Assembly (NCBI RefSeq): GCF_002095465.1
Contig: NZ_MLFP01000019.1
Span: 1 to 64,000 of the forward strand
Origin: Pantoea rodasii
Lineage (GTDB): Bacteria; Pseudomonadota; Gammaproteobacteria; Enterobacterales; Enterobacteriaceae
DNA: 64,000 bases
Reading direction: 5' to 3'
Notes under the pieces: generated by a model
Told to the model about the DNA's origin: nothing
The model's input: the letters and a program-made list of their open reading frames with translations, nothing else
Database searches by the model: none
Translations under genes and position numbers: made by a program
Shown here: positions 44,949-55,752 of the stretch, in pieces
Numbering within the stretch: the first letter of the stretch is position 1
Layout: the number at the start of each line of letters is the position of its first letter

Positions 44949-45832
44949 TGTCCAACATCAGTCGTCGCACCTGCCTTAAAATGCTCGTCGTGCTGCCCAT
45001 GGCGGCACGCGCGGGCCAGGTGCATCTCGATCGCCACCGTATCGTGGCGATTAACTGGGCGGCAGCGGAAACGCTGCTGAGCCTGGGCGTCACACCGCTG
45101 GCGATATCCGATAGCCACTATTTTCGCCAACGCATTCCGCGACCGTTATTACCTGCCAGCGTGCAGGATATCGGGCCTTTCTGGGAGCCCAATCTCGAAA
45201 TGCTCGCAGCCCTGCGCCCCGCACTGATTATCAGCGATGCACTCCCGGCGGCCGTCATGACCAAAATGGCGACCATCGCCCCGCTAGAAACCGTCACCGC
45301 ATATGCGACGTCCGGTGATTTATGGCAAACCCTGCATGACTGGACCCAGCAACTTGGCGCGCGCCTGGATGTTACCCTCCGCGCAACTCAGTGGCTGCAA
45401 CAGGTCGATGCGGCAATGCACTCTTATCGCCAGCGCCTGGTTAATCATCAACACAAGCGCGTGCTGGTGATGGTGCTGGATCAGGATGGAAAATACGCGA
45501 CCCTTTACGGCAGCGGCAGTTTGGCTGATGCGGTGTTACGTCAGTTGGGCCTGATCAACGCCTGGCAAACGTCCGTCAACGCTGCGCACGTGGCGCGAGT
45601 GCGCATTGAGGAACTGGCCGATCTGCCGTGCGACTGGCTGTTCTACACCGAGTTACCCACGGCGATGACGCGTTTGATGCGCGCCCGACAGCCGAACGGT
45701 TTATGGCACCATTTGCCGATGGTGGCACAAGGGCGTGTCACCCGTTTGGATCATTTCTTCCCGTTCGGCAGCCTCGCGACGGCGCTTGGGCTGGCGGACG
45801 ATATCACTCGCGTGCTGGAATACACATCATGA
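44948..45832 (+). CDS. FhuD-like siderophore-binding protein
   Basis: A 294-residue periplasmic binding protein with a short twin-arginine-like leader (SRRTCLKMLVVLPMAARAG). Seen are HRIVAINWAAAETLLSLGVTPLAISDSHYFRQ, IGPFWEPNLEMLAALRPALIISD and LVMVLDQDGKYATLYGSGSLADAVLRQLG, aligning with FhuD (RIVALEW..ELLLALG, EPNLELL, VFGPNSLFQEIL). It should carry ferric hydroxamates to the FhuB-like permease that follows with an ATGA overlap. Start is at the receptor stop. Confidence 0.87.
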   Translation: MSNISRRTCLKMLVVLPMAARAGQVHLDRHRIVAINWAAAETLLSLGVTPLAISDSHYFRQRIPRPLLPASVQDIGPFWEPNLEMLAALRPALIISDALPAAVMTKMATIAPLETVTAYATSGDLWQTLHDWTQQLGARLDVTLRATQWLQQVDAAMHSYRQRLVNHQHKRVLVMVLDQDGKYATLYGSGSLADAVLRQLGLINAWQTSVNAAHVARVRIEELADLPCDWLFYTELPTAMTRLMRARQPNGLWHHLPMVAQGRVTRLDHFFPFGSLATALGLADDITRVLEYTS

Positions 45833-47746
45833 AACCCCTTAGTGCCATGGTGCTGGTGTGCGCTGCTTTTATTGCGGCACTGACGCTGGTCACCGTCAAT
45901 TACACCGCGCTGCTGGCACGCTATCCCGTCTCACTTGCATTACTGCTGGTTGAGCAAAGCTTTCTGCCGCGCATCGCTATCAGCCTGCTGTGCGGCGCGG
46001 GCCTGGCGTTGGCCGGTTTGCTATTCCAACAGGTGCTGCAAAATCCGCTGGCCGAGCCGGGAACGCTCGGTGTGGCTGCCGGAGCCAATCTGGCGATGTC
46101 CGCAGCGCTGGTGTTCGCGCCGGGCCTGCTGGTCATCGGCTTGCCGTTGCTGGCGCTGATCGGATCGGGGATGGCTATTTTGATCCTGATCGCGCTCACC
46201 GCTGGCCGCCGATTCGCGCCGCTAAGCGTGATTCTGGTGGGCATGGTTCTCAGCCTGTACGGCAACGCGCTGAACACGCTATTGGTGCTGTTCAATCATG
46301 ACTACCTCAGCGATCTGTTTAGCTGGCAGGCCGGGACACTGACGCAAAGCGGCTGGAGCAGCAGCCTGGTATTGTCGGTAACGCTGGCTTGCGCGCTGAT
46401 CGCCAGCCTGCTGCTGGTCAGGCCGCTAACGGTGCTGGGATTATCCGAACAAAATGCCCGTGCATTGGGCCTGGCCACGGTGCAGGTGCGCATTATGGCG
46501 CTGGGCGTGGCGGTCTTGCTGAGTGCGATGATCACCAGTCAGGTGGGGATTATCAGTTTTATCGGGCTGGCGGCTCCGGCCATGGTGAAAGCCTGCGGCC
46601 TGCGCCGCTTCCCACAGCAGTTGATCGCCAGCATGCTCACCGGTGCAACCTTACTGCTGCTGGTCGATCAGCTCGCATTTCGATTCTCCCCAGCGGCGGG
46701 CGATATTCCGACAGGTGCGGTGACGGCACTGTTAAGCGCACCGTTGTTATTGATACTGCTGATGCGGCAACGCACCACACATCTTCCGGCCGGGCAAACG
46801 CGGGTCAGCGCCACACCACGTTTCAACACTCGTCAACTGGGGATCCTGTTGCTGCTTTTGCTGCTGGTCCTGCCGGCGTCTCTCTGGCTCAACCGCACAC
46901 CGCCGGGCGCAATCACTTCGCAATTGCTGGTCTGGCGCTGGCCGAGAATCAGCGGTGCACTCTGTGCTGGCATGATGCTGGCGTGTGCGGGCGTGTTAAT
47001 TCAACGCTTAACCGGCAATGTGATGGCAAGCCCGGAGCTGACCGGCATCAGCAGCGGTGCAGCGCTGGCGGTGTTATTGACCGTGTTGTTCACCTCCTGG
47101 CCACTCACTTTTATGCTGCCTGCTGCGGTGGTCGGAAGTCTGCTCGCCATGCTGTTGCTGTTTTTGTTTGGCGCACGCAGTGGGTTTAACCCACAGAAAA
47201 TGGTGCTGATTGGTTTGAGCCTCACCAGCCTCGCCAGCGCGCTGAATATGATATTGATGCTGAGTGGCGACCCGCGAGCCTGATGCTGCTGAACTGGAGC
47301 ACCGGTTCGACCGCCAACATTGATGCAAGCATGGCCATCGGGGCGATGGTTGCCGCGATGGTGTTGTGTCCGCTGGCGTTGATGATGCAACGCTGGTTGA
47401 CGCTATTAGGATTAGGGCAGCCGACCGCTCAGTCATTGGGCATCGCCTTGCGCCGCACAAATTTGTTGATCCTGCTGCTGACGGCCCTGCTCACCGCCGC
47501 CGGCACGCTGCTGGTCGGCCCGCTGAGTTTTATCGGCTTGCTGGCACCGCAATGCGCCAGAGCCTTGGGTGCCAATCTATTGCGTCATCAGCTGTGTGCC
47601 GCCGCGTTGATGGGAGGATTGTTGATGGTGCTCGCCGACTGGTTGGGGCGCAATATTGCCTGGCCGTGGCCGATCTCCGCCGGGCTGTTAACCGCGTTTA
47701 TCGGTGCACCGTGGTTTTGTGGCAGCTGCGCAGAACGTCAGGCTGA
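45829..47746 (+). pseudogene. FhuB-like fused FecCD permease, two frameshifts
   Basis: A double-length FecCD permease of about 640 residues, like FhuB (660). The first half has PRIAISLLCGAGLALAGLLFQQVLQNPLAEPGTLGVAAGANLA and IGLAAPAMVKACGLR; the second has WRWPRISGALCAGMMLACAGVLIQRLTGNVMASPELTGISSGAALA. A stop follows SGDPRA at 47281-47283; one more C at 47279-47280 gives RALMLLNWSTGSTANID. The last part drifts after APWF; one more T at 47715-47718 gives FLWQLRRTSG and a stop at 47746. No FhuC-type ATPase gene is in the window, so an ATPase from elsewhere must serve it. It is convergent with the next gene, 7 bases apart. Confidence 0.87.
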
Positions 47747-47753
47747 GCAACAT

Positions 47754-48757
47754 TCACCCCATCACAACTCGCTCACTGAACGCCTTGCGCCATTTTGTCG
47801 GCGTGGTGTTGAACCGTTGTCTGAAGTGATGGCGCAGCGCTTCGGGAGAACCAAACCCCGCCTGCTCAGCGACCTGATCAATGCTGAGCCCGTTGTTCTC
47901 CAGCATCGCGCAGGCCTTTTCCAGCCGAATGCCGAGCAACCATTCGCCCGGCGACGTGCCGGTAGCATCATGAAAGCGACGAATAAAGGTTCGACGGCTC
48001 ATGCCCACTTGCCGTGCCAACTGCTCAATCACCAGTGGCGCGTTCAGATTATTACGCAAGTCGTCCAGCAGAGGCGCGAGGCTATTGTTGCGGCGTTGTG
48101 GAACCGGTTGTTGAATCAGCTGCGCCTGGCTGCCTTCCCGCAGCGGCGGCGTCACCATTCTGCGCGCGGTGCGGTTGGCGACGTCGATACCGTAATCGCG
48201 TCGAATCAAATGCAGGCATAAATCGACGCCGGCCGCACCGCCCGCTGACGTGATGATGCTGCCTTCATCCACGTAGATCATGCCATGTTCCACCTGCACC
48301 TGCGGAAATCTCTCGGCAAGGATCTCAGTGCTGTTCCAGTGGGCGGTGGCACGCTTGCCATTCAACAAACCCGCTTCGCCGAGCACAAAACTTCCGGCGC
48401 AGATCGAGACAATCCGTGCGTCATTAGCATGGGCACGTTGTAATGCCGCAATCAGCGCATCAGATGCCGGTGCAGATACGCTGCGCCAGCCGGGGATGAC
48501 GATGGTTCCGGCGTCTTCCAGTAACTCAAGCCCGCCATCCACCACCAAACGAACGCCGCCCTGCGCACCAAACACGCCGTCTTCCACCGACGCCACGCTC
48601 AGGTCATACAGCGGATGGCCAAGCACTTCATCTGCGCGACCAAAGGCCTCAACGGCAGTACCAAATTCAAATGTACAGAGGCATTCATATGCCAGGAGCA
48701 CCAGCCGCCGGTTTTCGGCGCAGCAGGATGGGAACGCAGATAAGATGTGATTTGCAT
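47754..48757 (-). CDS. GlxA/FtrA-type AraC regulator with DJ-1/PfpI domain, N-terminus frameshifted
   Basis: The N-terminal class I amidotransferase-like domain shows LVLLAYECLCTFEFGTAVEAFG, IVIPGWRS and VSICAGSFVLGEAGLLNGKRATAHW, with Cys at the nucleophile elbow. The C-terminal AraC domain has LVIEQLARQVGMSRRTFIRRFHDATGTSPGEWLLGIRLEKACAML and VAEQAGFGSPEALRHHFRQRF. The frame as given starts only at GTG 48701. Adding one base at the four-T run 48712-48715 joins it to ATG 48757 (AAGG upstream), giving MQITSYLRSHPAAPKNRRLVLLAY. It is divergent from an MFS exporter, which it probably controls. Confidence 0.85.
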
Positions 48758-48874
48758 GTGAGCCTTAACCATGATGTTGGCACGATCTTGACGATATCTG
48801 GCATCGGCATGGATTTCCACTGCTACCTCAATCTTCCATGCTGGCACGCTCTAAACGTTACGCAGGAATTCAGG

Positions 48875-50360
48875 ATGAAAAACATGTTGGCGCTGATGGC
48901 GGTGTGCTTAGCCGCATTGATGTCGGGGCTGGAAATCTCCAGCGTGCCAGTGATTTTACCGGTACTGGAAAAGGAGATGCAGGCAAATTTTCACGATCTG
49001 CAGTGGATCATGAATGCCTATACGCTGGCCTGTACCGCCGTTTTAATGGCGACCGGCACGCTGGCAGATAACTATGGCCGCAAACGCATCTTTATCATCA
49101 GCATCATCGGCTTTGGCCTGACCTCAGTGATGTGTGGGCTGGCCGGGAGTGCGTTCTGGCTGATTGTGGGACGTTTCCTGCAAGGACTGAGCGGCGGCGC
49201 GATGTTGACCTGTCTGATCGCCATTCTGTCGTTCCAGTTTCCCCAGGGAAAAGCGCGTAGCCGGGCATTTGCCGCGTGGGGGATTACCTTTGGCTTTGGC
49301 CTCGGTTTCGGTCCTATCATCGGCGGGATACTGGTGGCGGTTTTGAGCTGGCAATGGGTATTTCTGGTGCACGGCTTTATCGCGCTGCTGACGTTGGTGC
49401 TGGCGCTGAAAAATGTGGTGGAATCCCAGGATAGCCAGGCTAAAAAACTCGATGTGGGCGGTTTGATGACGCTGACGATATGCGTGGTCGGGGTGACCTA
49501 TCTCATCACCCAGGGCGGCAGCATCGGTTGGGGTAGCCTTGAGGCCCGGCTAATCATACTGGTGATCCTGATTAGCGCGGTCCTGTTTATCCGAACGGAG
49601 AAGCGCCATCCGCACCCGATGTTTGATTTTTCGGTATTTCGCATTCGCTCCTTTTCGGGGGCTTTGATGGGTTCGATTGGCATGAACTTCAGCTTTTGGC
49701 CGCTGATGATTTACCTGCCGGTTTATTATCAGAGCGGGCTCGGGTACAGCAGTATCGCAACCGGCATCGCGTTGCTTGCTTATACCCTGCCCACCTTATT
49801 GATGCCGCCGATAGGGGAAAAGCTGGTGCTGCGATTTGGCGCTGCCCGCATCATTCCCCCTCGGGCTATTTTCGATCGGTTTGGGGTTTGTGTTGATGAA
49901 GCTGGCCGTTGCGTATCAGCTGAGTTTGTTGCCCGGTGCCCTGCTGGCGGGAACAGCGCTAGGACTCACCAATACACCTGTGACCAATACAACCACCGGT
50001 TCCGTTGCGGCCAATCGGGTCGGCATGGCATCTGGGATTGATATCAGTGCGCGTTTAATTACGCTGGCGATCAACATCGCATTGATGGGCAGCCTGCTGG
50101 TGGCCGGTATCGCCGCCAGTTTGCGGCAGCGGATCCCTGCCTCCAGCGATGTGGCCGCTTTAGCAGAGCGGATAGCGGCTGGCGCGGAGGTTGCACTTAG
50201 CCGCGATATCGCCTCGCAGGTGCTGGCCGACGGTTTTTCCGCAGTGCTGACCTATGGCGCGCTAGGTGTGGGCGTTCTGGCGCTGGCGAGTTACCTGCTG
50301 TTTAACCTGAAAATGCCCAACACCGCTAATCGGGCGGTCAGTGAATGCCGGCGAGATTAA
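48875..50360 (+). pseudogene. MFS exporter, DHA2 (14-helix) family, frameshifted
   Basis: A roughly 495-residue inner-membrane transporter from ATG 48875 (AGGAATTCAGG). Seen are LMSGLEISSVPVILPVLEKEM, QWIMNAYTLACTAVLMATGTLADNYGRKRIF (motif A) and the antiporter-type motif GRFLQGLSGGAMLTCLIAI with GFGLGFGPIIGGIL. The reading leaves the family after ARIIP at 49855 because a C5 run (49856-49860) has one C too many. With four Cs it continues LGLFSIGLGFVLMKLAVAYQ to 50360. This is the only insertion-type error in the window. It is divergent from the FtrA-like regulator and ends 3 bases before the DdpX gene. Confidence 0.85.
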
Positions 50361-50363
50361 CGG

Positions 50364-50924
50364 CTATCGCGCCACGCAGCCAAAGCGGTCTTCCAGCAGC
50401 GGATATCGCTGCGCATTCGGTAACTCAAAATGCCACCACTCGGTTGGCATGCCGACAAAACCGCCTGCCAGCATAATCGCGTTAAGCATCAAACGGTGCC
50501 GCTGCGCCTGTTGCGGCACATCGGGATGAAACGGATGCGACAGATCTTCCATTGAATCAAAGGCGGTGCCCATATCCAGCACGTTGCCTGCGTCATCCAC
50601 TAACGTCAGATCAATTGCCACGCCACGGCTGTGATTCGAGCCCGTGGCGGGCGGTACTACGTAGTCGGCATCCGGGCAGGCATCCCACAGATGCCACTGC
50701 GCTTGCTGCGGGCGATATGCATCAAAGACCAATAAGGTTAAGCCAGCCAGTCGGGCAACTTCGACACTTTTTTGCAGCGCGCACGCCGCTTCTGGATGCA
50801 GCAAGGCCCGCGCTTCGCAATAAATGGCGTGCCCGGTGATGTTATCGGTCGTGGCGTATTTCAGATCAAAAGCCAAAGTCGGAAAAGTAGCGGCTAAGTC
50901 GGTGAGTAAAAGGTCCTGCGTCAT
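50364..50924 (-). CDS. ddpX: D-alanyl-D-alanine dipeptidase (DdpX/VanX family)
   Basis: A 186-residue zinc peptidase, close to E. coli DdpX (193). Zinc ligands are in GSNHSRGVAIDLTLVD (SxHxxGxAxD) and in PTEWWHFEL (ExxH). VFDAYRPQQAQWHLWDAC carries the transition-state Arg. It has no signal peptide, so it is cytoplasmic and would split D-Ala-D-Ala brought in by the linked peptide ABC system. It is the last gene of the left-going operon, 15 bases after the M24 gene. Confidence 0.88.
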   Translation of the reverse strand: MTQDLLLTDLAATFPTLAFDLKYATTDNITGHAIYCEARALLHPEAACALQKSVEVARLAGLTLLVFDAYRPQQAQWHLWDACPDADYVVPPATGSNHSRGVAIDLTLVDDAGNVLDMGTAFDSMEDLSHPFHPDVPQQAQRHRLMLNAIMLAGGFVGMPTEWWHFELPNAQRYPLLEDRFGCVAR

Positions 50925-50939
50925 CCTTTATCCTGTTGA

Positions 50940-52052
50940 TCAATGTTCCGGCAATGATAATAGCTGGCGCGGCAGCGTTGTCAGCCGCTCTGCGCCCTGC
51001 GGCGTCACGCGGATGGTCTCACTGAACGCCAGACTTTGCGCAGAAGTATACATATGGAACACCATATCCTCCTCCAGTAACCACTCCGCTTTTGCATGGA
51101 AGCTACAGGAAAAATCACTCGGGCGCGGCGTGCGCGTATACAGCCCGAGCGCATAACCGGTGATGTTGGGGTAATCCGCGCGGAGTCCCTTATTCAATAA
51201 CCCCTCGCGCACAATCGCATCCACTTCCCGTGCGCTAACGCCGGGTTTCATGGCCCTAAACTGTGCATCCTGTATCGCGATGAGCTGCTGCGCCAGCTCA
51301 GCACGCTGGGCGGAAATCTCACCCACAATAAACGGACGCATCAGGCGCGCGCTGTAGTGTTTCACTTTGGGGATCAGCTCAACGTGCAGCACATCGCCAC
51401 GCTGTAAACGCTGCTCGTGACCGCTGGCATGCAGAAAACCGTTATCGCCGCTGGCAATGACGATGGGCCCGGTTTCTCCGGTGTCTGCACCCAAACGCAA
51501 AAATTCGCCCGCCGCTAGCGCAGCGACATCGCGTACGCGCCAGCCGCCCTGTACGGCTTTGCCAATCTTATCCATCGTACTATCCGCAATCGCGGAGGCC
51601 TGACGCAGCGCCTCCAGCTCCGCCGGGAATTTCACGCTGCGCAGCCGATCGCTCACACCGGTTAAATCGCACCACTGCACGTCTGGCAGATGGCGCGACA
51701 GCTGCTGCCAGCTGTGCACCGTCATGCCGTAGGAGGTGTAATCCGCGCCAAGGCGTGCACGCTGATAACCGCGTCGAATCAGACTGTGCGCCACCGCCGA
51801 CCAAGGGTCCTGATCGTCACGATAGCTTTCTACCGCCAGCGTGGGCGATTGCGCGCGGCACGGTGCTTCATCCAACTGGCGCAGCACCATCCAGGGATCG
51901 CCGTTAAGCGGAACCAGACAAGCGCGATACAGGGTTTCCGACACGGTATAACCAGTCAGCCAGGCCAGCAGTTCGCCATGATCGACGATCATCACATCCA
52001 CATTGGCCTGCTGCATCGCGGCACGCAGGCGGCTTAGCGCGGCAGCATTCAT
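50940..52052 (-). CDS. M24-family (Xaa-Pro peptidase/creatinase-like) protein lacking metal ligands
   Basis: A 370-residue creatinase-fold protein. The N-terminal creatinase_N domain is at about residues 1-130 (ANVDVMIVDHGELLAWLTGYTVSETLYRACLVPLNGDPWMVLRQ). The pita-bread domain follows (LRSVKFPAELEALRQASAIADSTM). The usual metal residues are replaced: the D...D pair reads HVELIPKVKHYSARLMRPF, the GHGIG histidine is in NITGYALGL, and the late Glu-Pro-Gly region reads MVFHMYTS; FSETIRV keeps one Glu. It may act like creatinase without metal, or on a non-proline substrate. It abuts the M20 gene (1-base overlap). Confidence 0.8.
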   Translation of the reverse strand: MNAAALSRLRAAMQQANVDVMIVDHGELLAWLTGYTVSETLYRACLVPLNGDPWMVLRQLDEAPCRAQSPTLAVESYRDDQDPWSAVAHSLIRRGYQRARLGADYTSYGMTVHSWQQLSRHLPDVQWCDLTGVSDRLRSVKFPAELEALRQASAIADSTMDKIGKAVQGGWRVRDVAALAAGEFLRLGADTGETGPIVIASGDNGFLHASGHEQRLQRGDVLHVELIPKVKHYSARLMRPFIVGEISAQRAELAQQLIAIQDAQFRAMKPGVSAREVDAIVREGLLNKGLRADYPNITGYALGLYTRTPRPSDFSCSFHAKAEWLLEEDMVFHMYTSAQSLAFSETIRVTPQGAERLTTLPRQLLSLPEH

Positions 52053-53277
52053 TATGCGCCCTCGACCGGCTGGCAGATCTCCAGTATCGCGAGCAGATAG
52101 ATGCGCACCATATCGAGGAATTCCGTGATCTCAACGCGTTCGTCCGGCATGGTGTTGTATTTGCCGCCGGGGCCGCACACGATACCTTCCATACCCGCAT
52201 GCTGATAAAGATGTGCGGCGTCAGTGCCGAAGAACGCTGGCGGCGTGATGACGCCAGTAGGCTGTTCGGTGCCACGCACCGTTTTCCAGCCGCGATTCAC
52301 CGCTTTGACAATCGGTGACTCTGGCGACACTTCAAACGGCAGCATGGTTGGCTTGTCGCGGATACCATCATCAAACAGCTCTGCTTTCAGGCCGGGGAAG
52401 CGCTGACACAGCGTATCCAGCAGCGCTTGCAGGTCCGCTAACACGCCTTCAACGGTTTGACCCGGTGCAAAGCGGGCTGAACCTTTCAAGCGCACGAAGT
52501 CTGCGACCTGCGGCGGACGCCACTCTTCCAGATCGCGCCCCAGTGCGCCGTGTACGGTACCGATATGCCCCCGGTTGACCTTCAGATGCTCATCGCTTTT
52601 TGCGCCGCTGAACACCATGCCGTTTATCTGCGGAATCAGTTCGACGGCGGCATTGATCGCATCCACCGCGTCTTCACGTTTCGACAGATGACGCGTATCG
52701 CCCGTCAACTCAATGGTGAACATCAGCGATCCCGCGTGCATGGTCAGTGCCTGGAGATCGGTGGGTTCCGCATTGATAAAGTAATCGGCGCGTACGCCCT
52801 GCTCAATCGCTGCCAACGTGCCGATACCGCCTTGCAATTCGCCCACCACGTAGGTCAGAATCACATCGCCTTTCAGTTTCACGCCGGCATCAATCAACGT
52901 TTTCAGCGCGCAGAAATAGGCGGCATCGCCCGCTTTCATGTTGGAGACGCCAATGCCGTAAATGAACTGGTCGTCAATTTTTCCCGCCCAGGATCCACCG
53001 TCCAGCCTTCGGTCACCGGATTAGTGTCCAGATGACCGTTGAACAGCAGGCTATTACCGCCACCGCTGCCCGCCAGGCGGCCGATGGCATTGAGACGATC
53101 GCCGGGCACTTTTTGCAGTTCGGTTTCCAGGCCCAGCTGCGCCATCTGTTCTGCCATGTAGCGTGCTAACTCACGTTCGCCGTCGGTGGCGCTATAGCTC
53201 TTGTGCTGCACCATTTTGGCCAGGAAAGAGAGGCAGAACTCGCGATCGATATGATGAATTAACTGTTCAGGATTCAT
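52052..53277 (-). pseudogene. M20-family deacylase/peptidase (ArgE/DapE-type), frameshifted
   Basis: About 408 residues if restored. The N-terminal part from ATG 53277 has SLLFNGHLDTNPVTEGWTVD (HxD metal site). The frame then fails at 52991-52992 (GG on the plus strand); one more base gives VDPWAGKIDDQFIYGIGVSNMKAGDAAYFCAL, the normal M20 continuation. The catalytic-Glu region reads VVGELQGGIGTLAAIEQG, with Leu where most relatives have a second Glu. Later come SLMFTIELTGDTRHLSKREDAVDAI and CGPGGKYNTMPDERV. It sits between an ABC ATPase gene and the M24 gene, in the peptide operon. Confidence 0.85.
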
Positions 53278-53287
53278 GCTTTTCTCG

Positions 53288-54925
53288 TTAAGCAACGGAT
53301 TGGGATAAGTCGGGAACGTGCACCGCTTCAAGCAGTGCACGGGTATAGGGATGCTGTGCCAGCGCGGTCATGTTTTCACCGGGCAACACTTCCACTACAT
53401 CGCCGCGATACATCACCGCCACGCGATGAGCGATCTGACGTATCAGGTTGAGGTCGTGGGTGATAAACAGATACGCGGTGCCGTAACGGCGGCGCAATTC
53501 CAGCAACAGTTCGATGATGGTGGCTTGCACCGACACATCCAGCGCGGCGGTAATCTCATCGCAAATCACTAGATCCGGTGGATTGGCGAACGCGCGTGCA
53601 ATGGCAACACGCTGCTTCTGACCACCGGACAGCGCGTGCGGATAGCGCGAGGCGAATTCAGCCGGAAGTCGCACTTCCTCTAATAAACGTGCAACGGCCT
53701 GCGCTTCGGTTTCCCCCGGTGGCAAACCGTATAAGCGCAGCGGACGTGCGATGATTTCGCCGATGGTCATGCGCGGATTCAGTGAGGCATCAGGATGCTG
53801 GAAGATCATCTGTACGCGGCGACGATACTCTTTATCCATCTGCGCCCGGCCCTGCAGCACATAGCCGCAGAAATCAAGTTCGCCGCTGAACGGCACCAGT
53901 CCGGTAATCGCTTTGCCCAACGAGGATTTCCCTGAGCCCGACTCTCCGACCACACCGAGGATTTCGCCCTGATGCACGGTGAGCGAAACCGCGTTGGCGG
54001 CACGCGTGGTATTGGCTTCACGCTTGAGCAAGCGATCGACAAAGCCTTGATGGCCGTAGTCGATGGTGAGGTTGTCCAGCGTCAGTAACGGCTGTAAGCC
54101 CGCAGCATCCTGTACCAGACGCTGCTGCGGATTCGGCACAGCGTTAATCAGCTTGCGGGTGTAGCTGCTTTGCGGTGCGCTAAACAGGCTATGCGTGTCG
54201 GCCTGCTCCACAATCCGCCCTTTTTCCAGCACGCAAACGCGATCGGCGACTTTCGCCACCAGCGCCAGGTCGTGCGAAATATACAGCGAGGCCACGCCCG
54301 TCTCTTCACGCAGGCGTTCATAAAGATCGAGGATCTGTGCCGAGCTGATGACATCCAGCGCGGTGGTGGGCTCATCGAATATCATGCAGTCCGGCTGGCA
54401 GGCGAAAGCCGTGGCGATCAGGATGCGCTGTTTCTCACCACCGGAAACCTGATGTGGATAACGGCGCATCATGCGCGCTGGATGCTTTAATTCGACGTCA
54501 TGCAACAGCGACTCGCCCAGCGCCTGCGCTTCACGCGCGGTTAAGCCACGATGGCGACGCAGCACTTCCGTCACCTGTTCGCCCAGCGTGAGAGTAGGAT
54601 TGAGCGAAGCGCTCGGGTCCTGAAAAATCATCCCCAGCTTCGCGCCGCGCAAGGCCATCAGTTTTGGGGCGGGTAAACTCAGCAGGCTCTCTCCATTGAG
54701 GCGGATGTCGCCCCACTTCTCTCGCGCATTTCCCGCCAGCCAGCGCATGATTGCCCAGCCAAGCGTGGTTTTACCGGAGCCGGATTCCCCGACTAAACCC
54801 AGCACCTCGCCGGGCATCACGTTCAAGGTAATGTCGCGCAGCACCGGCAGTAACTCACCGTTTTGTAACGCATAATCAAGGCTGTAATTTTCCACCGACA
54901 GCACCGGCTCAGGTTTCACACTCAT
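53288..54925 (-). CDS. Fused double ATPase of peptide ABC transporter (GsiA/DdpDF-like)
   Basis: A 545-residue cytoplasmic protein with two nucleotide-binding domains. Domain 1 has Walker [10 protein letters not shown], signature VSGGEKQR and Walker [14 protein letters not shown]. Domain 2 has [17 protein letters not shown] and [12 protein letters not shown]. Both have the oligopeptide-type H-loops ([20 protein letters not shown]). Such fusions energise glutathione (GsiA) or dipeptide importers. The gene overlaps the upstream permease gene by one base and ends 10 bases before the M20 start. Confidence 0.92.
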   Translation of the reverse strand: MSVKPEPVLSVENYSLDYALQNGELLPVLRDITLNVMPGEVLGLVGESGSGKTTLGWAIMRWLAGNAREKWGDIRLNGESLLSLPAPKLMALRGAKLGMIFQDPSASLNPTLTLGEQVTEVLRRHRGLTAREAQALGESLLHDVELKHPARMMRRYPHQVSGGEKQRILIATAFACQPDCMIFDEPTTALDVISSAQILDLYERLREETGVASLYISHDLALVAKVADRVCVLEKGRIVEQADTHSLFSAPQSSYTRKLINAVPNPQQRLVQDAAGLQPLLTLDNLTIDYGHQGFVDRLLKREANTTRAANAVSLTVHQGEILGVVGESGSGKSSLGKAITGLVPFSGELDFCGYVLQGRAQMDKEYRRRVQMIFQHPDASLNPRMTIGEIIARPLRLYGLPPGETEAQAVARLLEEVRLPAEFASRYPHALSGGQKQRVAIARAFANPPDLVICDEITAALDVSVQATIIELLLELRRRYGTAYLFITHDLNLIRQIAHRVAVMYRGDVVEVLPGENMTALAQHPYTRALLEAVHVPDLSQSVA

Positions 54926-55752
54926 CAGTGGCTCCTTGGATTGAGCACATCTCGCAGCCCATCACCCAGTAAGTTAAAACCAATCGCCACCAGCGCGATC
55001 GCCAGGCCGGGAATCATCATCATCCACGGCGCGGTGAAGAAATAAGTGCGCGCTTCAGAGACCATCAATCCCCACTCTGGCTCAGGCGGTTGTGCGCCCA
55101 AACCAAGGAAGCTCAGCGTGGCAAACAGCATGATGGCAAAGGCAACGCGGATGGTGGCTTCAACGATGATCGGTGCCAGGATATTCGGCAGCATCTCGCG
55201 CAGGATGATGTAGTGCCCAGCTTCACCACGGGCAATCGCCGCGTTAATGTAATCCTGCTGCCGCGCCGCCAGCGCCACGCTGCGTGAAATACGCACCATG
55301 CCCGGCACAAACGCGATGGTGATCGCCAGCACCGCATTCATGCTGCTCTGACCTAGCGTGCTGACAATCAACAGGGCAAACAGCAGGCTGGGGATCGCCA
55401 TCACCGCATCCATGGTGCGCATCATAAACTCATCGATCTTGCCGCCCAGATAGGCGCAAGCGGTGCCCAGTATCGAGCCAATTACCATGGCTAATGCGGT
55501 TGCCAGTAATGACAGCACGATGGTAGAGCGTGCGCCGACCATCACCCGACTGAAGATGTCGCGGCCCATCTGATCGGTGCCAAACCAGTGCACGGCACTT
55601 GGCGGTTTGTAACGCGTCAGAATTGAGATCGACTCGGGATCGAAGGGCGCGACATGCGCGCCACCCACCACCATCAGCAGCGACAGCAGGATAATCAGCA
55701 CACCCACCGCGCCCTGCGGTGAACGCAGTAAACGTTTTAAAATATCAGGCAT
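54925..55752 (-). CDS. Peptide ABC transporter permease, DppC-like
   Basis: A 275-residue inner-membrane protein with an N-terminal helix (GVLIILLSLLMVVGGA) and the OppC_N-type HVAPFDPESISILTRYKPPSAVHWFGTDQMGRDIFSRVMVGARSTI. A five-helix permease domain follows, with the EAA motif INAAIARGEAGHYIILREMLPNILAPI. It pairs with the DppB-like permease, whose gene overlaps it by 8 bases. It imports peptides using the fused ATPase. Confidence 0.92.
   Translation of the reverse strand: MPDILKRLLRSPQGAVGVLIILLSLLMVVGGAHVAPFDPESISILTRYKPPSAVHWFGTDQMGRDIFSRVMVGARSTIVLSLLATALAMVIGSILGTACAYLGGKIDEFMMRTMDAVMAIPSLLFALLIVSTLGQSSMNAVLAITIAFVPGMVRISRSVALAARQQDYINAAIARGEAGHYIILREMLPNILAPIIVEATIRVAFAIMLFATLSFLGLGAQPPEPEWGLMVSEARTYFFTAPWMMMIPGLAIALVAIGFNLLGDGLRDVLNPRSH

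Noticed and set aside
45628..45831. N-terminal extension of the FhuB-like gene back to 45628
   Set aside because: It overlaps the FhuD-like gene in another frame; the ATG at 45829 with an ATGA overlap is the natural start.
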